The notes beneath the pieces were generated by a model. It saw only the letters and a program-made list of their open reading frames with translations. It was not told the DNA's origin and searched no databases. DNA of 20,627 bases from an uncultured Bacteroidales bacterium. Its GTDB lineage: Bacteria > Bacteroidota > Bacteroidia > Bacteroidales > UBA932. Position numbers and translations under genes: made by a program. The DNA lies in assembly GCA_927798505.1 (NCBI GenBank), contig CAKMNE010000007.1, forward strand, positions 1-20,627. Reading direction: 5' to 3'. This document shows, in pieces, positions 1 to 5,881 of this stretch; positions within the stretch are counted from its first letter, which is position 1, and the number at the start of each line of letters is the position of its first letter.

Positions 1-415
1 GGGCTTCGAGTTTCGAGGATGAAGCGTCAATTTTTCCCAGGTCATAGGAAAAATCCTGAGTGAAATCGACAGGGTCAATCTTCACCATCTCCGAGAGCTT
101 GAGAGAGTCGATCAGGGAATCCAGAGAGTACTGTCCTTCAATGGAAAGGAAATAGTTGCCATCGGAATCGGTTTTGAGATACTCGCCGAACTGGGTGGTG
201 TCAAGACCGGAGAGTTTGACGATTGAATCAACTCTCAGTTTCGAGGTGCTCTGGACAAGTGGAAGTGAAATACCTTTTTCAAAAAGGGTTACAGTCTTGT
301 CAACTGCCATAATGTTGTCGGCGTTGTACAATTCATCGAACGTACAAGCTGAAACAAAAAAAGCAAGAACTGCAGCTGGAATAATGCCGCAAAATTTCAT
401 GTGTTTTGTTTTCAT
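1..415 (-). CDS. Partial lipoprotein of unknown function (N-terminal 138 residues)
   Basis: The gene reads leftward from an ATG at 415-413 and runs off the left edge, so its C-terminus is not visible. A second in-frame ATG at 400-398 is also a possible start. The product begins with a short basic stretch and a hydrophobic segment ending in the lipobox FVSAC (Cys24 from the first Met), so it is predicted to be an exported lipoprotein. The mature part seen here is rich in Ser, Asp and Leu and has repeated 'LDSLIDSLKLSE'-like stretches, with no catalytic motif that I recognise. In general character it resembles the uncharacterised surface or periplasmic lipoproteins common in Bacteroidales; that is an impression, not a family assignment. 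A TAnnTTTG box lies 25 nt upstream of the start. The lipoprotein call is fairly secure; the function is unknown. Confidence 0.75.
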   Translation of the reverse strand, partial: MKTKHMKFCGIIPAAVLAFFVSACTFDELYNADNIMAVDKTVTLFEKGISLPLVQSTSKLRVDSIVKLSGLDTTQFGEYLKTDSDGNYFLSIEGQYSLDSLIDSLKLSEMVKIDPVDFTQDFSYDLGKIDASSSKLEA

Positions 416-440
416 CCTGGTTAGTGATTATTGTTCCGCA

Positions 441-448
441 CAAATATA
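441..448 (-). promoter_or_regulatory. Bacteroidota-type -7 element for the left-edge lipoprotein gene
   Basis: On the minus strand these bases read TATATTTG, a full match to the Bacteroidota -7 consensus TAnnTTTG. The box is 25 nt from the ATG at 415. I see no clear TTG-type -33 element at 19-21 nt spacing; the closest is an ATG triplet at 469-467 with 18-nt spacing. The -33 region falls within one arm of the inverted repeat at 468-510. Confidence 0.5.
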
Positions 449-467
449 AGAAAAATATTCATAGTTC

Positions 468-510
468 ATGTATCATTATATAAAAAAGCAAGTTACGCCT
501 TTTGATACAT
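468..510. repeat. 8-bp inverted repeat with 27-nt spacer in an AT-rich intergenic region
   Basis: ATGTATCA at 468-475 is repeated in perfect inverted orientation as TGATACAT at 503-510. It lies in the 163-nt gene-free stretch between the lipoprotein gene and the PHP gene. The left arm overlaps where the -33 element of the lipoprotein promoter would lie. It could be an operator, a weak terminator for the PHP gene transcribed from the right, or chance in AT-rich DNA. The rest of 416-578 shows no gene or strong hairpin. Confidence 0.3.
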
Positions 511-578
511 TTGTTATCTAATTGATATTATGTTAACTTGACTGTGCAAAAAAGGATTGGGGTACACTTCTCTGCAGA

Positions 579-1292
579 TTACAGTGAAAGGTATTCCCCC
601 AGTCTGTCCGGCCAAAAGTTCATCACAAGCTCGTCCGGGAACTGCGTGGCTTCGAGAAGCGGCCAGAGTCTCGAGTAATCCGCGATTGAAAATGAGATGT
701 GCGCATCGCTTCCCAGAATCAGCGGCACGCCGTGTTTCTTGTGAAGGCGCAGCAGCTCCAGATTGTTCTCGAGCGCTCCGACCTTGTTTCGCGTAGGATT
801 CATAGTCCAGTTGTTGATTTCCAAAAGTGTCCTGTTCTCTGCAGCGGCAAGCACGAGCGGTTCGAAATCCAGCTCGGCCGCTCCGTCTCCGGGATGACTG
901 ATGATGTTCACCCAGGGGTTCTTGATGGTCTTGATTACCGCCTGAGTGTTTTCTTCCCTGCTTCCTCCCTTGAAGCAGCTGACGTGTATGCCGGCTATCC
1001 TCAAATCCATCCTTTCATAGTACGAAGGATTGAGATCTACCCTGCCTTCGAGGTCGAGAATGTTCAATTCTGCGCCCATAAGCAGGTGCACGCCGTACAT
1101 TTCCCTCGGGATTGCTATCATATTGTGGAAATAGATCGGATCGCAGGTCCCGGGAATCGCCGGACCGTGCTCGGTTATTCCAAGATAAGTCAAATTCAGC
1201 TGCGATGCCCTCTGGGCCATTTCCTGAAGGCTGCTGTATGCGTGGCCGGATGCGATTGTATGTGTATGCAAATCCAGTTTAACCTGTCTCAT
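579..1292 (-). CDS. PHP-domain phosphatase/hydrolase, YcdX-like
   Basis: This 237-residue protein has the metal-binding motifs of the PHP (polymerase and histidinol phosphatase) superfamily in order: DLHTHT (His9, His11), GHAYSS (His17), ITEHGP (Glu41, His42), GAELNI (Glu75), IAGIHVS (His103), ISHPG (His133) and LGSDAH (Asp196, His198). The layout matches the single-domain YcdX type, which forms a trinuclear metal site and hydrolyses phosphate esters; the physiological substrate of this subgroup is not established. There is no signal peptide, so it should be cytoplasmic. The ATG at 1292 directly precedes MRQVKLDLHTH, the usual N-terminus for the family. The gene is monocistronic as far as I can see, divergent from the mscS operon, and followed by AT-rich DNA. 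The family is clear; the substrate is not. Confidence 0.9.
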   Translation of the reverse strand: MRQVKLDLHTHTIASGHAYSSLQEMAQRASQLNLTYLGITEHGPAIPGTCDPIYFHNMIAIPREMYGVHLLMGAELNILDLEGRVDLNPSYYERMDLRIAGIHVSCFKGGSREENTQAVIKTIKNPWVNIISHPGDGAAELDFEPLVLAAAENRTLLEINNWTMNPTRNKVGALENNLELLRLHKKHGVPLILGSDAHISFSIADYSRLWPLLEATQFPDELVMNFWPDRLGEYLSL

Positions 1293-1310
1293 GTCATTTC
1301 GCGATTTCTA

Positions 1311-1345
1311 CTGCAAATATACATCAGAATTGACTATATTTGCAG
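1311..1345. promoter_or_regulatory. Palindromic divergent promoter between the PHP and mscS genes
   Basis: CTGCAAATATA at 1311-1321 and TATATTTGCAG at 1335-1345 form a perfect 11-bp inverted repeat around a 13-nt spacer. Each arm contains a TATATTTG box matching the -7 consensus TAnnTTTG: minus strand 1321-1314 for the PHP gene, plus strand 1335-1342 for mscS. In each direction a CTG triplet lies 21 nt upstream of the -7 box, inside the opposite arm, where a TTG-like -33 element is expected. The plus box ends 6 nt before the mscS ATG, and the minus box ends 21 nt before the PHP ATG. Confidence 0.6.
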
Positions 1346-1348
1346 GCT

Positions 1349-2281
1349 ATGATACATAATCCGCTTCAAATTAATATTGATCCCAAGCAGGTCGAGGAAT
1401 TGCAGCACAAGGCTGATTCGATTCAGGGCGCTACACAGGAATTCCTGCGCATAATGCAGGAAGACCCTACCACAGCCTGGACACAGTTGGGCCGGGATGC
1501 GCTTGAGTTCGGCTTGAAAGTCGTCGCCGCACTTCTCATATATATAGTGGGAATCTGGCTCACCAGGAAAATAAAGCACCTGATGAACCGTTCATTCGAA
1601 CGGAAAGGCACGGACAAGACCATTGCCAGCTTCGCAAATTCCTGCGTAAGCATTACTTTAACTGTCTTGGTTATTATCTTGTGCATCAGCACATTGGGAA
1701 TCAATACCACTTCCCTCGCTGCACTTCTGGCAGCCGGTGGAATGGCAATTGGTATGGCCCTCAGCGGCACCCTGCAGAATTTCGCAGGGGGCATCATTCT
1801 GCTGATGTTCAAACCTTTCAAAGCCGGGGACTATGTGGAAGCCCAGGGCTATGCCGGGACCGTTTCGGAAGTCAATATCTTCTCAACCAAGATTACCACT
1901 CTGAACAATGAGGCGATTATCATTCCCAACGGAGCCCTTTCCGGAGGAACTATCAAGAACTACTCCGCCATGCCTTGCCGCCGCTACGATTTCTCAGTCC
2001 CTTTCGAGCACGGCACGGACATGCAGGCTGCCATGGACACGCTTCTGGAAGTAGCTTCCAAGGATGAGCGAGTGCTCAAAGGCGGAGAGTTCCCTGATGC
2101 CGCTCCTGCTGCCGCGATGGTGGATAGTATTGATATGCACGGAGTTACAATTGTGATGAAGGCCTGGACCAAGTCCGATGTGTACTGGGATTTCATCTAC
2201 GATTACAGGCTGAAAGCCTATTCCGCCCTGCTTGAGAAGGGCTTCAAGATTGCTACCCCGAAAGTCAACATTGAGCAATGA
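1349..2281 (+). CDS. mscS: Small-conductance mechanosensitive channel, MscS family
   Basis: This 310-residue inner-membrane protein has the MscS layout. A roughly 50-residue polar N-terminus is followed by TM1 (about 53-72), TM2 (about 98-118) and a Gly/Ala-rich pore helix TM3 (about 122-155, with LLAAGGMAIGMALSGTLQN). Next come the beta domain (GDYVEAQGYAGTVSEVNIFSTKI) with the conserved IIPNG at 191-195, and the cytoplasmic alpha/beta vestibule. The family opens under membrane tension to release solutes during hypo-osmotic shock. I chose ATG 1349 because the in-frame TTG at 1340-1342 is part of the TATATTTG promoter box and so is unlikely to be transcribed. The gene overlaps the following methyltransferase gene by ATGA at 2278-2281, which suggests translational coupling in a three-gene operon. 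The length is close to E. coli MscS. Confidence 0.92.
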   Translation: MIHNPLQINIDPKQVEELQHKADSIQGATQEFLRIMQEDPTTAWTQLGRDALEFGLKVVAALLIYIVGIWLTRKIKHLMNRSFERKGTDKTIASFANSCVSITLTVLVIILCISTLGINTTSLAALLAAGGMAIGMALSGTLQNFAGGIILLMFKPFKAGDYVEAQGYAGTVSEVNIFSTKITTLNNEAIIIPNGALSGGTIKNYSAMPCRRYDFSVPFEHGTDMQAAMDTLLEVASKDERVLKGGEFPDAAPAAAMVDSIDMHGVTIVMKAWTKSDVYWDFIYDYRLKAYSALLEKGFKIATPKVNIEQ

Positions 2282-3705
2282 AAGACAAGAAAAGAATTAT
2301 AGTAGAGAACGTTACCATAGAGGCCGTTGCCGCCGAAGGCAAGGCCCTTGCGCACGCTAAACTCCCCTCAGAGCCGGCAGAAACGTCCGCCAGGGTGCTG
2401 TTCGTGGAGTTCGCCGTGCCGGGAGACGTGGTTGACGTCCTGATAACTAAGCATAAGAAGAACTATCTGGAAGGAAGGATTGAGCGCATAGTCTCCCCTT
2501 CCCCTCATCGTCTGGAACCTTTCTGCAGCCATTTCGGCGTGTGCGGAGGCTGCAAATGGCAGATTCTTCCGTATGAAATGCAGCTCGAGGCCAAGACCCG
2601 CCAGGTCTATGACCAGCTCGTGAGGATAGGCCATCTGGATGTTCCCCAGATTCGTCCTACCATAGGCTCCGACAAAATCCGCGAGTACCGCAACAAACTG
2701 GAATTCACGGCATCTGACAGGCGCTGGGTGTTGTCGGCGCAGGAGGCTGAGAATCTGAGTGACGAAGACAGGCTTGGACTGGGCTTCCACGTGGGGCGCT
2801 TCTTCGACAAGGTCCTGGACATAGAGCATTGCTATCTGCAGAGCGAGCCGTCCAATGAAATACGCCTGTTCTGCAAGCAGTACGCGATAGAGCATTCCAT
2901 ACCTTTCTACAATCTCAGGGAGAATACGGGAGTGTTCCGCAATATGTTCGTGCGCACTACCGACAGCGGCTCCGTGATGCTGATCATATGCTTTGGCAGG
3001 GACTTCGACGGCCGCGGCGCAATGCTCGATGCAATCGCGGAGCGTTTCCCTCAGGTCACTTCGCTGTATTATTGCATCAACACCAAGCTCAACGACTCTA
3101 TGGGCGACCAGGACTGCATACTCTGGAAGGGCGAGCCGGTCATATACGAATCCATGGAGGGACTGCGCTTCCGCATAGGCCCGAAGTCCTTCTACCAGAC
3201 CAATACCGGACAGGCCTACAAGCTGTACTGCGTTGCCCGCGACTTCGCCGGCCTTAGCGGCTCCGAGGTGGTTTATGACCTTTATACCGGAACCGGCACC
3301 ATAGCTCAGTTTGTTTCCCGCAGCGCTTCGAAAGTCATTGGTATAGAATATGTTCCGGAGGCTATTGAAGATGCCCGTTCAAATGCGGCCGGCAACGGAA
3401 TCGATAATTGCGAGTTCTTTGCAGGTGATATGAAGGACATCCTTACAGCCGATTTCATCAAGGCGCACGGACAGCCCGATGTCATCATACTCGACCCGCC
3501 ACGCGCAGGAATCCATCCGGATGTCGCAAAGGTGATTCTCGGAGCCAGGCCTCGGCGCATTGTCTATGTCAGCTGCAATCCGGCTTCACAGGCAAGGGAT
3601 CTGGAAATCCTGTGTTCGGAGTACCGCATCACGGATGTCCAGCCTGTAGATATGTTCCCTCACACCCATCACGTTGAAAACGTAGTTAAACTGGAACTCA
3701 AATGA
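2278..3705 (+). CDS. rlmD: 23S rRNA (uracil-5-)-methyltransferase, RlmD/RumA type
   Basis: This 475-residue enzyme belongs to the TrmA/RlmD/RlmC family of SAM-dependent RNA m5U methyltransferases. The N-terminal part to about residue 70 fits a TRAM RNA-binding domain. An iron-sulfur cluster motif follows, with Cys83, Cys89 and Cys92 (CX5CX2C) and a fourth Cys185. The C-terminal Rossmann domain carries FYQTN (305-309), the SAM motif DLYTGTGT (334-341), DPPRAG (406-411), the catalytic cysteine in YVSCNP (Cys433) and the closing DMFPHTHHVE (458-467). The cluster cysteines favour RlmD (U1939-type) over the cluster-free TrmA. The position methylated in this species cannot be read from sequence, and some relatives modify other uridines. 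The gene is joined by 4-nt ATGA overlaps to the channel gene upstream and the antiporter gene downstream. Confidence 0.92.
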   Translation: MKDKKRIIVENVTIEAVAAEGKALAHAKLPSEPAETSARVLFVEFAVPGDVVDVLITKHKKNYLEGRIERIVSPSPHRLEPFCSHFGVCGGCKWQILPYEMQLEAKTRQVYDQLVRIGHLDVPQIRPTIGSDKIREYRNKLEFTASDRRWVLSAQEAENLSDEDRLGLGFHVGRFFDKVLDIEHCYLQSEPSNEIRLFCKQYAIEHSIPFYNLRENTGVFRNMFVRTTDSGSVMLIICFGRDFDGRGAMLDAIAERFPQVTSLYYCINTKLNDSMGDQDCILWKGEPVIYESMEGLRFRIGPKSFYQTNTGQAYKLYCVARDFAGLSGSEVVYDLYTGTGTIAQFVSRSASKVIGIEYVPEAIEDARSNAAGNGIDNCEFFAGDMKDILTADFIKAHGQPDVIILDPPRAGIHPDVAKVILGARPRRIVYVSCNPASQARDLEILCSEYRITDVQPVDMFPHTHHVENVVKLELK

Positions 3706-4637
3706 TATTGACGCTTGTTTTATTGGTTTTGGGCCTTGCCCTGGTTGTTTTCGGCTCTGACATTCTGGTTGACGGAGCATCGACAGTTGCCCGTAAGCTT
3801 GGAATCAGTGAATTTGTCATAGGCCTCACTATTGTCGGCTTCGGCACATCCTGCCCGGAACTGGTGGTCAGCCTGAACGGTGCAATAAGCGGTTCGGCCG
3901 ACATTTCAATAGGCAATGTGCTGGGCAGCAACATCTTCAACACTCTGCTCATTCTTGGAATCACTGCTGTGCTCAGACCTATTGCCATCAGTTCCGAAAA
4001 CAAGCGCAGGGACATTCCGGTGCTTCTTGCTGTCACCCTTCTCTTCATCTGTTTTTGTCTGAAGGGAAGCATAGGCCGGATTGCCGGAATAGGTTTCCTG
4101 CTTCTCTTTGCCGGCTACATTGTTTTGAGCTTCAAGGGAAACAAAGGTTCTGAGCCGGTTCAGGAAGAAGGGAAAACCACTCCCCTGTGGCTTTCCATCC
4201 TGATGATAGCCGGAGGTCTTGCCGGCCTTGTCATCGGAGGCAAACTCTTTGTCAACAATGCAGTAGCCATTGCCACCGCTGCCGGCGTAAGCGAAAAGTT
4301 CATAGCCGTAACCCTGCTTGCCGGGGGCACTTCCCTGCCGGAACTTGCCACCTGCGTAGTCGCCGCTGTCAAGAAGAAGGGGGCTCTTGCCCTGGGCAAC
4401 ATCATCGGCTCGAACATATTCAACATACTGCTGATTCTTGGATGCTCTGCCATTATTACTCCGCTTTCCACCAAGGGAATGAGCTACGTGGATTTGGGCG
4501 TGCTGCTCGCGAGCACCCTGCTGGTGCTGATATCCTCCCTTACCGGGAAGAAAAAGGATTCCGTTGACCGCCTTGACGGTACTCTTATGCTTCTTGTGGA
4601 AGCCGCCTACCTGGTTTATCTCTTCATCAAGCTTTAG
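3702..4637 (+). CDS. Calcium/sodium antiporter of the CaCA superfamily (YrbG-like)
   Basis: This 311-residue, highly hydrophobic protein has about ten predicted membrane segments in two halves. Each half holds one alpha-repeat of cation/Ca2+ exchangers: GFGTSCPE (46-53) with GNVLGSNIFN (71-80), and AGGTSLPE (207-214) with GNIIGSNIFN (232-241). The paired acidic residues in GTSxPE bind the cation in structurally known relatives. The two halves are joined by a charged loop around residues 146-160. The family exchanges Na+ or H+ for Ca2+ across the inner membrane; the exact ions are inferred. The gene starts within the ATGA that ends the methyltransferase gene. Its TAG stop overlaps by 4 nt the TAA of the convergent barrel gene, with no room for a dedicated terminator between them. 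Confidence 0.92.
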   Translation: MILTLVLLVLGLALVVFGSDILVDGASTVARKLGISEFVIGLTIVGFGTSCPELVVSLNGAISGSADISIGNVLGSNIFNTLLILGITAVLRPIAISSENKRRDIPVLLAVTLLFICFCLKGSIGRIAGIGFLLLFAGYIVLSFKGNKGSEPVQEEGKTTPLWLSILMIAGGLAGLVIGGKLFVNNAVAIATAAGVSEKFIAVTLLAGGTSLPELATCVVAAVKKKGALALGNIIGSNIFNILLILGCSAIITPLSTKGMSYVDLGVLLASTLLVLISSLTGKKKDSVDRLDGTLMLLVEAAYLVYLFIKL

Positions 4638-5245
4638 AAATAGAGAGCGACACCCAGGCTGAATGCAAATTGATGGGAGTTTGAATAGATAATGCTGCTT
4701 CGTGGCACCAGACCTTCGAATTGGTCATAAGGCTGCGGACTGCAGCTACTCCCCTGGAGCTTTGCAACAATATCCAGAGTAGTGTACGGCGAAAGATGGT
4801 GTCTGTACCCGGCTCCTATGCTTGCCAGAAGCGTTCTGTCGTGGAAATTACCTTCATTGAGCGCAGCGCCGCCGCTGAGAAGCACAAAGGGAGTGTCACA
4901 TTCCTTGCCTTTGAAGCAGTACTGCACTTCGCCGAGCAGGGGCATTACGCGAAAATCCTTGAACAGGCCCATATAACCGCTCTTCAGATAGACCGCGCAG
5001 TGATTGCCGGCTTCAAGGCCCACGCCCAGCAGAAGATAGCCGTTGGAATAGTAGTCGAAGCCTTGACCGGAATCTGTCACCCTATAGCCCAGCTGAGTGG
5101 TGCAATATGTTGCGGTATAGGCCTGATACACTTGCGGAGAATAGCCCCAGTCCACCCCGAAACGCACACGCACAGGGCTGCTTCCGGCAGCCGGGGTGCA
5201 CAGCGTCAGAACAGAGAGAAGGGCGAACAATAGCTTTCTTTTCAT
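4634..5245 (-). CDS. Small secreted outer-membrane beta-barrel-like protein, cysteine-containing
   Basis: This 203-residue protein has a classical signal peptide (basic start, hydrophobic core LLFALLSVLTL, likely cleavage after about residue 21). Alternating hydrophobic and aromatic strands follow, and it ends in SLGVALYF; a terminal aromatic residue is typical of outer-membrane barrels. I do not recognise a named family. The mature part has five cysteines (48, 83, 110, 116, 168), a high number for a barrel of this size. It starts 1 nt after the stop of the upstream barrel gene, so the two are almost certainly co-transcribed. Both share a similar central pattern (a Cys-containing strand, then a Leu/Phe-rich strand ending in Gly-Gly) and may be diverged duplicates. 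The function is unknown. Confidence 0.72.
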   Translation of the reverse strand: MKRKLLFALLSVLTLCTPAAGSSPVRVRFGVDWGYSPQVYQAYTATYCTTQLGYRVTDSGQGFDYYSNGYLLLGVGLEAGNHCAVYLKSGYMGLFKDFRVMPLLGEVQYCFKGKECDTPFVLLSGGAALNEGNFHDRTLLASIGAGYRHHLSPYTTLDIVAKLQGSSCSPQPYDQFEGLVPRSSIIYSNSHQFAFSLGVALYF

Positions 5246-5246
5246 T

Positions 5247-5810
5247 TCAGAACTTGTAATATATGGTAAGGGACGGCATCCAGCAGTTCAACAGCCCGTT
5301 TGCATACCACGAAAGGTTCATTCTTTGCTCAAAAGTCTCATCCCGGCGCAGATGAAGGCCCATTTCTGCGGAAAAATCAATTGCGATGTCAATATCGGAA
5401 CGATAGCGCAACAGCACGCCGGCATCAGCTGTCATACTGACCATAATTCCCGGACTGGGATGCTGCAAAGAGCTGAAGTCCCGCACATAACCTCCGCAGG
5501 CACCGCCGCCAAGGTAAAGAAAACAATGACAATCCCGGAATTCTTTGCTTGCCAGTATTTCCTGATGGCACCAATGCAGTTTGATGCCGGGCCAAGTCTC
5601 ATTCCCTGAAATCACCCCGTACATGTTGCACAGCAGCGAATAGGAGTTGAATCCTGTGCTGCCGCTTTTGACGGTCTGCAAGGTGATGCCCATATCTTTG
5701 AGGGAACTGACCACACCCACACGTGAAATTCTGATCTGACAGGTCGCTTGCGTAGCGACCAGGCAGCCGATAAGGGTAAGAATAATGGGCAGAGCGCGAT
5801 TGTGCCTCAT
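5247..5810 (-). CDS. Small secreted outer-membrane beta-barrel-like protein, cysteine-rich
   Basis: I place the start at ATG 5810. The frame stays open further upstream, but only this Met opens a signal peptide (MRHNRALPIILTLIGCLVA, cleavage near residues 22-24), and longer starts would overlap the divergent rarA gene. The 187-residue product has amphipathic beta-strands (for example DIDIAIDFSAEMGLHL) and ends in LTIYYKF, consistent with a C-terminal barrel strand. The likely mature part has cysteines at 61, 81, 94, 96, 105 and 176, plus Cys24 at the cleavage region. QATC is a poor lipobox, so I favour an ordinary signal peptide. It is the first gene of a two-gene unit with the barrel gene at 5245. 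I recognise no family and cannot assign a function. Confidence 0.68.
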   Translation of the reverse strand: MRHNRALPIILTLIGCLVATQATCQIRISRVGVVSSLKDMGITLQTVKSGSTGFNSYSLLCNMYGVISGNETWPGIKLHWCHQEILASKEFRDCHCFLYLGGGACGGYVRDFSSLQHPSPGIMVSMTADAGVLLRYRSDIDIAIDFSAEMGLHLRRDETFEQRMNLSWYANGLLNCWMPSLTIYYKF

Positions 5811-5831
5811 AGGTGCGGGTTTTAGCGACCA

Positions 5832-5861
5832 CAAGTTAGCATTATTTTTGCCATTTGACAA
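5832..5861 (-). promoter_or_regulatory. Possible promoter for the two-gene barrel operon
   Basis: On the minus strand a TTG at 5861-5859 is followed after 20 nt by TAACTTG at 5838-5832, a one-base-short variant of TAnnTTTG, 21 nt before the ATG at 5810. The spacing fits Bacteroidota promoters but the -7 box is imperfect. It overlaps the divergent rarA promoter. Confidence 0.3.
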
Positions 5862-5878
5862 GAAAAGAAGTAAATTTG
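5845..5878 (+). promoter_or_regulatory. Bacteroidota-type promoter for rarA
   Basis: TTTTTG at 5845-5850 (-33 element) is separated by exactly 20 nt from TAAATTTG at 5871-5878, a full match to TAnnTTTG. Both element and spacing fit the known Bacteroides consensus. The -7 box ends only 3 nt before the rarA ATG at 5882, so the transcript should have almost no leader. Confidence 0.6.
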
Positions 5879-5881
5879 GGC

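Noticed and set aside
1340..1342. TTG as mscS start codon
   Set aside because: It lies inside the TATATTTG -7 box and would not be in the transcript; ATG 1349 follows closely.
699..1352. Long open frame of about 217 codons on the plus strand opposite the PHP gene
   Set aside because: It is antisense to a gene with all PHP motifs, its product has no recognisable domain, and it runs through the divergent promoter.
5736..5744. Lipobox-like QATC in the first barrel protein (Cys24)
   Set aside because: Thr at -1 and Gln at -3 do not fit a lipobox; ordinary signal peptidase cleavage is more likely.
5843..5850. TATTTTTG as an alternative -7 box for rarA
   Set aside because: It matches the consensus, but used as the -33 TTTG it gives the ideal 20-nt spacing to TAAATTTG. 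I kept the latter, though the former is not excluded.
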